Below, one piece after another: positions 43,664 to 53,420 of a stretch of DNA of 64,000 nt. The stretch's first letter is position 1. The number at the start of each line of letters is the position of its first letter. Made by a program: the position numbers and the translations under genes. Below the pieces are notes generated by a model that made no database searches, was not told where the DNA came from, and was given only the letters and a program-made list of their open reading frames with translations. Source of the stretch: Thermoleptolyngbya sichuanensis A183 (lineage in GTDB: Bacteria > Cyanobacteriota > Cyanobacteriia > Elainellales > Elainellaceae); NCBI RefSeq assembly GCF_013177315.1, contig NZ_CP053661.1, positions 1,116,001-1,180,000 on the forward strand, written 5' to 3'.

Positions 43664-45241
43664 ATGACCCTCAAACGACTGATTCTCAGCGTGTTGACGC
43701 TGTTTGTGGCAATTTTGGTCGGCGGTTCGCTCTGGAGTAGTTTTCAAGAGCCGCAAATTACGAACCGTTTGCAGCTTTATCAGACCAACTTGCTGCTGCA
43801 CGCCACGGCAGCGACCGAGATCACGGGAGAGGTAGACGGGGCGGCCTTGCAAAAGGCGCTGCTGGGAGAGTCTCCGCTGAAAACAGCGCTGGAGCAGTAT
43901 CAAGCTGTCCGGAAGGCGGCAGAGGCCGATCTGGCGAAGCTGGAAAAGCGTCTGGCGACGGTTGATCCGGCGGCGCTAGGAGACTCTGGCCCGCCGCCCG
44001 CTGCGTCCTCGCGCCCGATTCCGTCGCGCACGGTCGATTCGCAAGCGACCCGCCTGACCACCGCGCTCCAGCAGCAGCGATCGCTCCTTGATCAGTTGAA
44101 CTTGAGCATTGGCATTTTGCAGGCTGAGCAGGGCGATCTGACCGCTGCCCAGCAAACCTGGGGGAAACTGGCCGAGAGCGCCGCAGCAGGCAGCCCCGCA
44201 GCGGACACCGCCAGAACCTTGACGGGTCTCTGGAACGAGCCGCCCCGAATTGTGCCCGATGCTGAAATGCAGCTTCAGAAAGGGCTAGAAGGCTGGTTTC
44301 GCTATACAGCGCTGGATCGACTCTATAGCTTGCAGCAGCGCACTGAGGCGCTGAACGCGCTGCGGGCAGACGAGGCCGCGATCGCCCAGGGAACCCTCCT
44401 GAAGCTGGCGCTGGTGGGGACGGTGCCCGTGCTGGGGGCGATCGCCGGAGCGGGGCTACTGGTTTTTCTGGTGGCGCAACGGCTGACGCAGGGCAAACAG
44501 TCGATCCTGGCGCTGAATGGCGAGGTTCCCTGGGACGTACCCTGGGATTGGGAAATCATCTGGCAAGTGCTGATTGTCGGCTTTTTTATGGCAGGGCAGG
44601 TGGTTGCGCCGCTGATTGTCGGCGTGCTGAGTCCAGTCCTGGCTGCTTTTGGGCCACGGGCAAAGGCGGTCTATGCCTTCACCTATTACCTGCTGATGGC
44701 GGGGTCGGGGCTGGCGGTGCTGTACTGGTCGATCCGCAAGTGGATTCCCCTGCCCAAGGACTGGTTTCAATATCGCGGAGCCGATCGCTGGCCCCTGTGG
44801 GGGTTGGGCGGCTATCTGGTGGCGCTGCCGCTGATGATTGGCGTGTCGCTGGTGAACCAGCACATCTGGCAGGGGCAGGGCGGCAGCAATCCGCTTTTGC
44901 AAATTGTCCTGGAAGAGGGCGATGCGGTGTCGCTGGGGCTATTTTTGTTTACCGCTGCGGTCGCTGCGCCCATTTTTGAGGAGACGCTGTTTCGCGGGTT
45001 TCTGCTGCCGTCGCTGACGCGCTACGTGCCTGTGTGGGGGGCGATCGCCCTCAGCAGTCTGCTGTTTGCCGTGGCCCACCTCAGCCTGTCGGAAGTGATT
45101 CCGCTGACGACACTGGGAATGGTGCTGGGCGTGGTCTACACGCGATCGCGCAACCTGCTAGCTCCCATTCTGCTGCACAGCCTGTGGAACGCCATTACCA
45201 TGATTGGGCTATTCGTGCTAGGGAGCGGAGCGCGGCTATAA
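43664..45241 (+). CDS. CPBP-family intramembrane protease with long N-terminal extension
   Basis: A 525-residue membrane protein. An N-terminal hydrophobic helix (LILSVLTLFVAILVGGSLW) is followed by about 230 residues of helical, Gln/Ala/Leu-rich extracytoplasmic sequence (EQYQAVRKAAEADLAKLEKRL; QQQRSLLDQLNLSIGIL). The polytopic CPBP domain comes next, with its motifs FEETLFRGFLLPS (EExxxR), LFAVAHLS and HSLWNA intact. This longer architecture is common among cyanobacterial CPBP proteins. The active site suggests intramembrane proteolysis; the substrate is unknown. It starts at the ATG at 43664 and converges with the penicillin-binding protein gene. Confidence 0.88.
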   Translation: MTLKRLILSVLTLFVAILVGGSLWSSFQEPQITNRLQLYQTNLLLHATAATEITGEVDGAALQKALLGESPLKTALEQYQAVRKAAEADLAKLEKRLATVDPAALGDSGPPPAASSRPIPSRTVDSQATRLTTALQQQRSLLDQLNLSIGILQAEQGDLTAAQQTWGKLAESAAAGSPAADTARTLTGLWNEPPRIVPDAEMQLQKGLEGWFRYTALDRLYSLQQRTEALNALRADEAAIAQGTLLKLALVGTVPVLGAIAGAGLLVFLVAQRLTQGKQSILALNGEVPWDVPWDWEIIWQVLIVGFFMAGQVVAPLIVGVLSPVLAAFGPRAKAVYAFTYYLLMAGSGLAVLYWSIRKWIPLPKDWFQYRGADRWPLWGLGGYLVALPLMIGVSLVNQHIWQGQGGSNPLLQIVLEEGDAVSLGLFLFTAAVAAPIFEETLFRGFLLPSLTRYVPVWGAIALSSLLFAVAHLSLSEVIPLTTLGMVLGVVYTRSRNLLAPILLHSLWNAITMIGLFVLGSGARL

Positions 45242-45318
45242 AGTCAGCTAATCCTTTAGACTTTGCAGCACGACATCCCTCACACACAAGACCTCGCAGC
45301 ACTACAAACCTCGAAACG

Positions 45319-47304
45319 CTATGGCCGAATAAACGCTGACGGTGGCTGGAAATTCTCCACAGGCACATCCTTCAGCGCCCGCAGCATAAAGTTTCGCCAA
45401 ATCGGAGCGACATACCTCCCCCCCGTTGCGCCCTGTCCGACGGGGCTGTAGTTGTCGTTGCCCACCCACACAGCCACCGAAAGCTGAGGCACATAGCCCA
45501 CAAACCAGATATCTCGTTCCGCAGAGGTCGTGCCCGTCTTGCCTGCCGCCGGGCGGCCAATATCTGCCCCCTGCGCCGTCCCGCGAGTAATCACGCCCTG
45601 CATGATGTCGTTCAGGGAGGCGACTGCCCAGGGATCTAGCACCAGTTGCGGGCGGGGAGTGTTGTCCAGCAGCACGCGCCCGGTGCTGTCCGTCACGCGA
45701 ACGATAAAGGTCGTGTCCGACTGCCAGCCGCCGCTAGCAAAGGTGGCATAGGAACCCGCCATTTCCAGTGGGGTCAAATCCACCGACCCCAAGGGCAGCG
45801 ACACAACCGGCTCGATGGGACTCTTGATGCCCAGGGTGCGGCAGACTTCGATGACGCGGTTAATCCCCACTTCTTGCCCCAGCTTCACAGCGGGGATATT
45901 GCGCGATTGCTCCAGCGCTGCCCGGAAGCTCATGGCTCCATAAAAGCCGCCGCCATAGTTCTGCGGGCGATAGGTGTCGTAGCCGTCAGGATAGCTGACG
46001 GGCGTATCCATGACGGTGGATTCTGGCGTGTATTTACCCGAAGCCAGCGCCGCGTAATAGACAAACGGCTTGAAGGCAGACCCCGGCTGGCGCAGCGCCT
46101 GAATAGCACGGTTAAACTGGCTGGTCTGATAATCCACGCCGCCGACCATTGCCTTCACGAAATGGGTGCGTGGATCTACCGCCACCAGCGCCATCTGGTC
46201 TGCCCGAACGCCCTGGCGACGCAGGCTGCGGTGTCCTTCCCGAACCACCTGTTCGGCCATATTTTGCATATTCAGGTCAATGGTGGTCTGCACTCGCATT
46301 CCACCCTTAAGTACGGCATCTCGACCAAACCGCGTCTGGAGTTCTTGCTCCACGGCTTCAGTGATGTAGGGCGATCGGCTAGTGGTGAAAGAGGTAATGT
46401 CGCCTAGGATAATTGGCTGCTGCTTGGCGGCGGCAGCTTCCTGGGGCGTAATCCACTTTAGCTCTAGCATCCGGTTCAGCACGATTGCCTGACGACGCTT
46501 GGCCAATTGGTAATCCACAAAGGGGCTATATTCTTCTGGAGCCTGGATTAGCCCAGCCATCATGGCAGCCTCTGCCAGGTTAAGCTGCGAAGCGGGCTTG
46601 CGGAAATAGCTCTGGGCGGCGGTCTGTGCGCCGTAGTTGTTGTGGCCCCAGTAGACCTGGTTCAGGTACATTTCCAGGATCTGGGGCTTGGTGAAGATTT
46701 GCTCTAGACGCAGGGCCAAGACGGCTTCGGCAATTTTGCGACTGAGCGATCGCTCTGGGGTAAGAAACAGGTTCTTAATCAACTGCATCGTCACCGTCGA
46801 GCCGCCTTCCACCGTGCGCCCTTCCTCTAGGTTGCTAAGCAGCGCCCGCCCCACGCTGGTGGGGTTAATACCGTGGTGCTGATAGAAATAGCTGTCTTCA
46901 ATCGCCAGCACGGCCCGCTTCAGGTGCGGCGACACCTCATCCAAGTCCACCACTTCCCGATTGAACTCGTCGTGGATGCTGTCGAGCAGCACCCCCTTCA
47001 CGTCATACACATAGCTCGTCTCAGCAGGGATATAGTTCCGCAGCACTCGAACATCGGGCAGGTTGCGGAAGCTAATCGCCAGCCCTACCAGCCCCCCCGC
47101 GATGACGGAACTGGTCAGCATTGTGGTGCCCAGCAGCGTTCCAGCCGTGACCTTGCCGACCGCCTGCACAAACTTGTAGATGGGGGCAAGATTACTGGTC
47201 TGAACATAGCTCTCAACCCGAGGCGCATCGGCAGCATTGGCAGCACGCACCTTGGCAGATGCTTTCTTCTGGGGCTTCTTTTGACGGGCGGTGTTTGACG
47301 ACAC
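45319..47304 (-). CDS. Class A penicillin-binding protein (PBP1A type)
   Basis: Bifunctional peptidoglycan synthase of 661 residues. A basic cytoplasmic tail (RQKKPQKKASAKVR) and one transmembrane helix (LLGTTMLTSSVIAGGLVGLAI region) anchor it. The glycosyltransferase 51 domain follows, with the catalytic glutamate in AIEDSYFYQHHGI and the motif EGGSTVTMQLIKNLFL. The transpeptidase domain has SAFK (active Ser), SRN and KTGTTS. It polymerises and cross-links peptidoglycan in the periplasm. The C-terminus ends soon after the KTGT box without extra domains. The ATG at 47304 is the start. Confidence 0.94.
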   Translation of the reverse strand: MSSNTARQKKPQKKASAKVRAANAADAPRVESYVQTSNLAPIYKFVQAVGKVTAGTLLGTTMLTSSVIAGGLVGLAISFRNLPDVRVLRNYIPAETSYVYDVKGVLLDSIHDEFNREVVDLDEVSPHLKRAVLAIEDSYFYQHHGINPTSVGRALLSNLEEGRTVEGGSTVTMQLIKNLFLTPERSLSRKIAEAVLALRLEQIFTKPQILEMYLNQVYWGHNNYGAQTAAQSYFRKPASQLNLAEAAMMAGLIQAPEEYSPFVDYQLAKRRQAIVLNRMLELKWITPQEAAAAKQQPIILGDITSFTTSRSPYITEAVEQELQTRFGRDAVLKGGMRVQTTIDLNMQNMAEQVVREGHRSLRRQGVRADQMALVAVDPRTHFVKAMVGGVDYQTSQFNRAIQALRQPGSAFKPFVYYAALASGKYTPESTVMDTPVSYPDGYDTYRPQNYGGGFYGAMSFRAALEQSRNIPAVKLGQEVGINRVIEVCRTLGIKSPIEPVVSLPLGSVDLTPLEMAGSYATFASGGWQSDTTFIVRVTDSTGRVLLDNTPRPQLVLDPWAVASLNDIMQGVITRGTAQGADIGRPAAGKTGTTSAERDIWFVGYVPQLSVAVWVGNDNYSPVGQGATGGRYVAPIWRNFMLRALKDVPVENFQPPSAFIRP

Positions 47305-47908
47305 GGCAGGAAAGGGTTGGGGATTCAGACAGAAAGGGTTACAGGACGGAGGGAAAGGGTGAAGTGGGGGTGCGTCACCGCAGGAAATAGACTCGACCTC
47401 ACTGGCAAAACCAAAGGAATTTGTGAACTTTCAAGCTGAGCAGCAAAAATAGCGATGTGCAGGTGGTAAAGCGAGACGAGTCGTGAAAAAATGAGACTTT
47501 GGCTTTTGGAACAATTTGTGCTGAGGGATTCCCCACACACTACATCGAGATGGATCTGGATTCAGAGCATGAGCTAAATGAGCTAGAGAAAAGAAGTCGA
47601 GTAACTAACTAAGATAGCGGAGGATCTGCCGATTCGTCATGGCTTCTGTCATAGGTATTGTGACTCAGGTATTGTGACTCGCTAAAGCTGAGCTATATCG
47701 AACCGCCACTCTTTCTTATAACTTGAAGTACAGCCTTCAGTAAGTATGGCTGATGATTACATAATTTTCGAGTCTTGCGCGGTTTTCTAAAGATAGGGAG
47801 CAGATTTGCTCTACAGGGGGCATCAAAGGCTGCCCGATTGCGCCTATCGCGGTTTTTATAACTGTCAAATTGTTACTGTCAACTCATTCCTCCAGTACCG
47901 CTTATCCT
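47305..47908. other. Divergent intergenic region, PBP1A / tyrS
   Basis: About 600 bp with no recognised gene. It includes a direct repeat AGGTATTGTGACTC (two copies near 47657-47685) and presumably the promoters of both genes. No regulatory RNA was identified. Confidence 0.5.
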
Positions 47909-49132
47909 ATGACTGACTTATCGACTGATTCCTCTTTTCAATGGCTGTATCGGGGCATCAGCGAAATTTTTCCCGATCAGCGGGAGTCTCAGAATGCTGA
48001 TGAGAACCTGGCGCGGCGGCTAGCGGAGAGCGATCGCCCCTTACGCATTAAGTTTGGCATCGACCCCACGGGCACGGACATTCACCTAGGGCACAGCACA
48101 GTCTATCGCAAGCTGCGGGCCTTTCAAGACGCAGGCCACACGGCGATTCTGCTAATCGGCGACTTTACTGCCCGCATCGGCGACCCCACCGGCAAGTCGG
48201 ACGTTCGCAAGCAGTTGACGGAGGCAGAAGTGGCTCAAAACGCCCAGACCTACCTCGACCAACTCCGGCCGATTCTGGACTTTGACACGCCGGGGCGACT
48301 GGAGATCCGCTACAACTCCGAGTGGCTATCGAAGCTAGACCTGGCAAAGATTCTAGAACTGCTGGGCACGATGACCGTGGGGCAAATGCTGGCGAAGGAG
48401 GGCTTTGCCGAGCGCTATGAAAAAGAGACTCCGATTTATCTGCATGAGTTTCTCTATCCGCTGATGCAGGGCTACGACTCGGTGGCGCTGGAGGCGGATG
48501 TGGAACTGGGCGGCACGGATCAAAAATTTAACCTGGCGGTGGGGCGCGATTTGCAGCGGCACTTTGGGCAGCGGCCACAGTTTGGGCTGCTGATGCCGAT
48601 CTTGCCGGGGACGGACGGTGTGCAGAAAATGTCCAAATCGCTCAATAACTACGTGGCGCTGCGGGAAGACCCGCTCTCGATGTATTCCAAGCTGGAGAAA
48701 ATTCCCGACAGCGCCATCCTGCAATATTTTGAGCTACTCACCAGCCTACCGCTGGACTCGCTGCCAGAAAACCCGCGCGATCGCCAAAAGCTCCTGGCCC
48801 TCGAAGTGGTCAGCCAGTATCACGGCAAAGAGGCGGCTCTCGAAGCCCAGAAAGCTGCGCTGAATCTGGTGCAGGGCGATGCAACCAAGGCCGAAGCCGT
48901 GCCGGAGTTTTCCCTCGCAGAGATTCAGTTTCCTGCCAAGCTGGCCTATATCCTGGGAGCCAGCGGCCTGTGCAAGAGCAGCAGCGACGGACGGCGACAG
49001 ATTCAAGGCGGCGCAGTGCGGCTAGATGGCGATCGCCTCGACAATCCTGACACCAGCTTCGACACGCCCGACGCGCTGACGGGCAAAGTCCTACAAGTAG
49101 GCAAAAACCGCTTTGCCCGACTCGTGCCCTAG
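47909..49132 (+). CDS. tyrS: Tyrosyl-tRNA synthetase
   Basis: Class I aminoacyl-tRNA synthetase charging tRNA-Tyr. The 407-residue product, from the ATG at 47909, has the HIGH-type motif ([11 protein letters not shown]), [12 protein letters not shown] before it, the KMSKS loop ([12 protein letters not shown]) and a C-terminal S4 RNA-binding domain ([21 protein letters not shown]). A TTG 13 codons upstream could extend the frame, but those residues are not conserved. The last bases of the gene, including part of its stop codon, belong to a short inverted-repeat element. Confidence 0.95.
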   Translation: MTDLSTDSSFQWLYRGISEIFPDQRESQNADENLARRLAESDRPLRIKFGIDPTGTDIHLGHSTVYRKLRAFQDAGHTAILLIGDFTARIGDPTGKSDVRKQLTEAEVAQNAQTYLDQLRPILDFDTPGRLEIRYNSEWLSKLDLAKILELLGTMTVGQMLAKEGFAERYEKETPIYLHEFLYPLMQGYDSVALEADVELGGTDQKFNLAVGRDLQRHFGQRPQFGLLMPILPGTDGVQKMSKSLNNYVALREDPLSMYSKLEKIPDSAILQYFELLTSLPLDSLPENPRDRQKLLALEVVSQYHGKEAALEAQKAALNLVQGDATKAEAVPEFSLAEIQFPAKLAYILGASGLCKSSSDGRRQIQGGAVRLDGDRLDNPDTSFDTPDALTGKVLQVGKNRFARLVP

Positions 49133-49236
49133 TGCTGTGTCACAGCTAGAACTTAGGTTGGTAGTAAACGCTTTAGCGCTGAAGCGCGTACTACGAGCCA
49201 AGGCATCACCCCAAAACTAAACTATGACACTGCACT
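49131..49236. mobile_element. 106-bp MITE overlapping the tyrS stop codon
   Basis: Ends AGTGCTGTGTCA and TGACACTGCACT are inverted repeats with one mismatch. CTAG occurs at both outer edges, compatible with a TA target duplication of IS630/Tc1 type. Inside is a hairpin GTAGTA…CGCTTTAGCGCTGAAGCG…TACTAC. The left end supplies the A and G of the tyrS TAG codon. Confidence 0.75.
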
Positions 49237-49288
49237 AGTTAGTAGCCTGATTGAGGCGAGTGAGTCACGCAAAACGGCTGATTCCTCT

Positions 49289-49912
49289 CTAGCGGCTACT
49301 GTTGGGCAGCAGCGGCCGCACCACCATAAACCCAGCCCCAAAGGCCGTGATGATAATTGCCAGCACGGTGAACCAGAGCCAGAGTCCGCTGAGGTCGCGG
49401 GGGCTGCTTTCCGACGGGTCGCCAAGGGGCAGGCTACCGGGCTGCTCTGTAAACCGGAGGCTGTCTGCGAGGGCGTGGGCCTCGGAGATGGCAGGCTGAG
49501 ACGGCGGGGCTTTGGGTTTGGAGGAGGTAGGCGATTTCTTGGAAGGCGGTTGAGAGACAGGCGGGGCAACGGGGCGGATCTGCTGGGCGATCGCCGCTGC
49601 GTCTTCCTGGTCGGCGCGAGTGGGCGCAACCCATGCTGGTTGAGACAAGCCCGCAATCTGCTGAAGATTTAGCACCGACGCACTTAGGCGCTCAATTTCC
49701 TGGCGAAACTGCTGATTTTGACGAGCAAGCTGCTGGTTCTGCTGATGCAGCGAGTCCAGCATGGCTTTGCTAGCCTGAAGCTCTGCCGACAGCTCGCGAT
49801 AGACCGACATGGGCACCGTCGGCGCGTAGCCCGCAGCGGGCGCGGCAGGGGAATTGGGCAGGGCGGACCCAGGGTTCCGCAGCGAAGGATCTGGGTTGGA
49901 TTGGGGTTTCAT
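49289..49912 (-). CDS. Hypothetical coiled-coil membrane protein
   Basis: A 207-residue protein. Residues 1-35 are Pro/Ala-rich. A coiled coil of about 50 residues follows (SVYRELSAELQASKAMLDSL, QNQQLARQNQQFRQEIERL), then a Pro/Ser/Lys-rich linker (about 112-145). A single C-terminal transmembrane helix (LWLWFTVLAIIITAFGAGFM) ends in a short basic tail. This is a tail-anchored layout, and proteins of similar organisation occur in cyanobacteria. No function was recognised. ATG at 49912. Confidence 0.7.
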   Translation of the reverse strand: MKPQSNPDPSLRNPGSALPNSPAAPAAGYAPTVPMSVYRELSAELQASKAMLDSLHQQNQQLARQNQQFRQEIERLSASVLNLQQIAGLSQPAWVAPTRADQEDAAAIAQQIRPVAPPVSQPPSKKSPTSSKPKAPPSQPAISEAHALADSLRFTEQPGSLPLGDPSESSPRDLSGLWLWFTVLAIIITAFGAGFMVVRPLLPNSSR

Positions 49913-50539
49913 GCGTCGGATCTTGCGTAAAGGGATTGGGGTTATTTAGGGGTTGTCTAGAGTTTGTCTAAACGATTTTGTCTAAACGATCAGGACTGGA
50001 CAGCAGTCGATCACGAGTCTTACTAAGGGTATGGGCAATTTTCAAAAAAGGCTCATTCAGTCCACTAAATTTTTTGTCGCAGGTCTGTTGCAGGTTTGTT
50101 GCTGGTTTGCTGCGGGTGCAAATGCGAGGGCGTGTTTTAGAACCCCTTGATCCCCCCTGGCCCCCTTGAAAAGGGGGGAACCGAGCCGAACCACTCCGGA
50201 AGTCCCCCTTAATAAGGGGGATTCAAGGGGGATCGACTCAAGGCAATCAACGACCTAGAAGGTTTTAAGACCCTGCCTAGCGTTCTTCCCAGCGTTTTGA
50301 GGACATCTTTGGGCGATCGCCCTTACTATACAACTAAAACATCCGCACTATCCACAGTCAATCAAAGGATCGAATAAATAATCGACTATCGAAACCATGC
50401 AGTTTTTTGTGAATAATCGACTATCGAAGCCACGCCGTTCCCTAGCCAGTGGCTTCAGTCCCTCCTCAGGTCACCCTGTCAGACCAGACCCTCCAGTTCG
50501 CTATGGTATGACTATTGCAGGCCGCTCCCGTATTCTTCC
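49913..50539. other. Intergenic region with repeats
   Basis: 627 bp between divergent genes. Besides the repeat element at 50126-50280 it holds a double TTTTGTCTAAACGAT-like motif (about 49958-49990) and two GAATAATCGACTATCGAA-like copies (about 50372-50428). No gene was recognised. Confidence 0.55.
50126..50280. mobile_element. CCCCTTAATAAGGGG-family element, inverted copy
   Basis: 155-bp copy of the family at 16408 and 16924, in the opposite orientation. It starts GAGGGCGTGTTTTAGAACC and ends in GGTTTTAAGACCCTGCCTAG, with GGCAATCAACGACCTAGAA inside the right end. Confidence 0.75.
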
Positions 50540-52417
50540 ATGCGAATCATGATTTTCAGGCTTTTCTCACGACTCACAGTTCGGCGGCGCGGATGGCGCT
50601 CTGGGCGCACAGGCTTTCACCAGAGTCCTGTCTGGACGGTGGGCCCCAAGCTGCGCTGGGCAGTGCCGTCTCTGGGCGTGCTGCTGGTCATGGCGATCGC
50701 CCTCACAGGCTGCAACCCAAGCCGGTTCACCACTCAGGCGGCTCAGGTGCCGCGCATCGTGCTGGCAGAACTGAGCGACCCCAAAACGTTTAACCCCCCT
50801 ATGAGCAATGAGGTCAACCCGTCGCTGGGGCTGATGTTTAGCGGGCTACTGTCGCAAAACGGGCAAACAGGTGAGCTAGAGCCGGAGCTAGCCGAGTCTT
50901 GGGAAATTTCTGACGATCAGCAGCGCATTACATTTACCCTGCGCGACGGATTGAAATGGTCTGATGGCGAACCGCTGACGGTGGATGATGTGCTGTTCAG
51001 CTTCAACGACATCTATTTCAATCCGAATATCCCCAGCAGCGAGAGCGACATTCTGCGCGTTGGGGTGGAAGGCAAGTTTCCGACGGTGACGAAAGTGGGC
51101 GATCGCCAAGTGGAATTTGCCTCACCGGAACCCTTCGCTCCGCTGCTCCGCTTTGCTGGAGGGGTGCCGATTCTGCCCAAACATGCCCTAGCGGATTACG
51201 TGTTCTCCACCGGATCTGACGGCAAGCCCCGGTTTCTCTCCGTTTGGGGCACCGACACCCCCCCTTCAGAAATCGTCTGCAATGGCCCCTATCGCCTTAG
51301 AAGCTATCAGCCCGCCGAGCGGATTACGCTGGAACGCAACCCCCACTACTGGCGCAAAGACGCGCAGGGCAACCCCCAGCCCTACATCGAGCAATACATC
51401 ATGCAGATTGCAGGTTCGACCGACACGGCGCTAATCCAGTTTCGTTCTGGCGGGCTGGATGTGCTGGGGGTCACGCCGGACTATTTCGCTCTGCTGAAGC
51501 GCGAGGAAGAACGCGGCAACTTCACCATCTATAACGGCGGCCCGGCGTTGACGACGACGTTCCTGGCCTTCAACCTCAACCAGGGCAGCCGCAATGGCAG
51601 ACCCCTGGTAGACCCCATCAAATCCCGCTGGTTCAACAGCGTGGAGTTTCGCCAGGCCGTCGCCTACGCGCTCGATCGCCAGCGCATGATCAACAACATT
51701 TACCAAGGTGTTGGCGTGCCCCAAGACTCGCCTATTAACAAGCAAAGCCCCTATCACTTATCGCCAGAGGAAGGCTTGCCCGTTTATGACTACAACCTCG
51801 ACAAAGCAAAGGAACTGCTCCAGCAGGCGGGCTTTCGCACCAATGCCCAGGGGCGACTGACCGATGCCGACGGCAACCTGGTTCGGTTCACGCTGATTAC
51901 CAATGCAGGCAACAAAATCCGCGAAAGCATGGGGGCCCAAATCAAGCAAGACTTGGACAAACTGGGCATGACGGTGGATTTTCAGCCGATTGCCTTCAAC
52001 ACGCTGGTCGGCAAGCTTTCCGACACGCTGGATTGGGAAGCGCATATTCTGGGCTTTTCGGGCGCGGGCGTGGAGCCAGACGGCAGCCGCAATGTGTGGT
52101 CAGTTGACGGGACGCTACACGCTTTTAATCAAGGGGCACTGCGTGGACAAGACCCCATCGAAGGGCGCGTCATCGCCGATTGGGAGCAGCGGATCAGTGA
52201 CCTCTATATCGAAGGTAGCCAGCAGTTGGACGACGAAAAACGCAAAGCCATCTATGCCGAAACGCAGCGCCTTGCCCAGGAATACCTGCCGTTTATTCAC
52301 TTGGTGAATGCGCTGTCGCTGTCGGCGGTGAGAAACACCGTAGACGGGGTAAAATTTTCTGCGCTGGGTGGTGCGCTCTGGAACATTTACGAGCTGCGAA
52401 AAATCAGCCCGGAGTAA
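50540..52417 (+). CDS. ABC transporter solute-binding protein, family 5 (peptide/nickel type)
   Basis: A 625-residue exported binding protein for an oligopeptide-type ABC importer. A basic N-terminus precedes a hydrophobic segment ending in a lipobox (AIALTGC), so it is probably a lipoprotein. Family 5 features follow: LSDPKTFNPPMSNEVNPS, the signature LAESWEISDDQQRITFTLRDGLKWSDGEPLTVDDV, YFNPNIPSS, and the late VAYALDRQRMINNIYQGVGVP. No permease or ATPase gene is adjacent, so it is an orphan component here. The ATG at 50540 gives a long N-terminus; an ATG three codons later (50549) is equally possible. Confidence 0.9.
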   Translation: MRIMIFRLFSRLTVRRRGWRSGRTGFHQSPVWTVGPKLRWAVPSLGVLLVMAIALTGCNPSRFTTQAAQVPRIVLAELSDPKTFNPPMSNEVNPSLGLMFSGLLSQNGQTGELEPELAESWEISDDQQRITFTLRDGLKWSDGEPLTVDDVLFSFNDIYFNPNIPSSESDILRVGVEGKFPTVTKVGDRQVEFASPEPFAPLLRFAGGVPILPKHALADYVFSTGSDGKPRFLSVWGTDTPPSEIVCNGPYRLRSYQPAERITLERNPHYWRKDAQGNPQPYIEQYIMQIAGSTDTALIQFRSGGLDVLGVTPDYFALLKREEERGNFTIYNGGPALTTTFLAFNLNQGSRNGRPLVDPIKSRWFNSVEFRQAVAYALDRQRMINNIYQGVGVPQDSPINKQSPYHLSPEEGLPVYDYNLDKAKELLQQAGFRTNAQGRLTDADGNLVRFTLITNAGNKIRESMGAQIKQDLDKLGMTVDFQPIAFNTLVGKLSDTLDWEAHILGFSGAGVEPDGSRNVWSVDGTLHAFNQGALRGQDPIEGRVIADWEQRISDLYIEGSQQLDDEKRKAIYAETQRLAQEYLPFIHLVNALSLSAVRNTVDGVKFSALGGALWNIYELRKISPE

Positions 52418-52491
52418 GTGGAAGATTGAAAATTGAAGATCGAAGATTGAAGCTCGAAAACTGATATAGCTTATAGCTCTCAACTGCAAAA

Positions 52492-52761
52492 ATGCCGAAA
52501 TACGTCATGTGGGGCAGCTACTGCGAAAACGTCGTCGAAAAACGCGCCCCCTATCGCCAGTCCCACCTCGATCGTCTGGCTCAGCTCAAAGCCGCAGGCT
52601 CCGTCGTCACCCTTGGCCCCACCCAAGACCTGACGATGGTGTTTGGTGTGTACGACGCGCCCGACGAAGCCGCTGCCCGCACGCTGGTCGAAGAAGACCC
52701 CTACTGGAGCGCGGGTATCTGGACGGAATATCACCTGAAGGAATGGATTCAGGCGTTTTAA
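52492..52761 (+). CDS. YciI-family protein
   Basis: An 89-residue protein of the YciI family, small ferredoxin-like alpha/beta dimers with a conserved His-Asp pair of unclear catalytic role. Recognised features are the RAPYRQSHLDRLAQLKAAG segment with the conserved His, GPTQDLTMVFGVYDAPDEAAA, and DPYWSAGIWTEYHLKEW. Length is normal. It starts at the ATG at 52492, 74 bp after the binding-protein gene, on the same strand. A GAAGATTGAA-rich repeat occupies that gap. Confidence 0.9.
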   Translation: MPKYVMWGSYCENVVEKRAPYRQSHLDRLAQLKAAGSVVTLGPTQDLTMVFGVYDAPDEAAARTLVEEDPYWSAGIWTEYHLKEWIQAF

Positions 52762-52804
52762 TCGGCCGGATCGTTTGCTTGAGCCATGCACTGCTCAACC
52801 TCTG

Positions 52805-53158
52805 CTAGGTGATCTCAAAAATTACCGCAGGCACTTCGCCCTCTTCCCAAATTTTGTCGCTGTCGCGTCCGCCTGGCTCTACGTTTTGGATCACTATCAC
52901 GTCTGAAGCCACCCGTAGGCGGGGAAACCCCTGGGCATAATACAAAAACTGATCTGCCAGTACCGTTGCCCGCTGCCCTTTGAGGTACTGTTTCAGCACT
53001 TCCAGGGTCACGATCATGGCGTAGAGGTGAATGTAGGTTTCGGCCAAGGGTTTACCGTCGGAACAGGGATAGACCAACGGGGGTGGCGATGGAGCGATTT
53101 CCGGTGGCAGAGCAGGCTGGGTTTGGAGCGGCTGAGTCACCGTTGGCGCTGACCCCAA
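52805..53158 (-). pseudogene. Truncated Uma2-family gene
   Basis: The frame encodes 117 residues, of which the last 90 match the N-terminal part of Uma2-type proteins: YPCSDGKPLAETYIHLYAMIV, VLADQFLYYAQGFPRLRVASDVIV and the core start AVIFEIT. It stops exactly where the nuclease core should continue with a Ser/Thr-rich turn and the Lys-containing helix. The DNA beyond the stop has no continuation before the YciI gene in the opposite direction. The missing half would include the conserved lysine and C-terminal strands, so the product is probably inactive. The proline-rich 27 residues at the N-terminus are not typical. Confidence 0.7.
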
Positions 53159-53188
53159 AGTCTAGAGTAGAGAGCGATAAGACCAGAG

Positions 53189-53278
53189 AGGACTTACGCA
53201 CTTGCGATCAGCTCTTTGGGTTTTGGACAATTTCTCGCGGGCGCAGCTCGCAAGAGATTGTTCGACTGCGTAAGTCCT
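53189..53278. mobile_element. 90-bp AGGACTTACGCA-family element, copy 2
   Basis: Near-perfect terminal inverted repeats AGGACTTACGCA and TGCGTAAGTCCT, with an internal stem TTTCTCGCGGGCGCAGCTCG. It matches the reverse complement of 24187-24275 through most of its length. Confidence 0.82.
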
Positions 53279-53420
53279 GATCAGAGAGGGATGAAACTAG
53301 ACTAGCAGGCGGGGGCGATCGCCCTGAAAGCAGGCTAAAACCAGCCAGAACCCCCATCGACCGGTTTCCCCAATTCACCCCAAGCTCTAGAATGCTGGGA
53401 GGACTTCACGACACAGCGGC

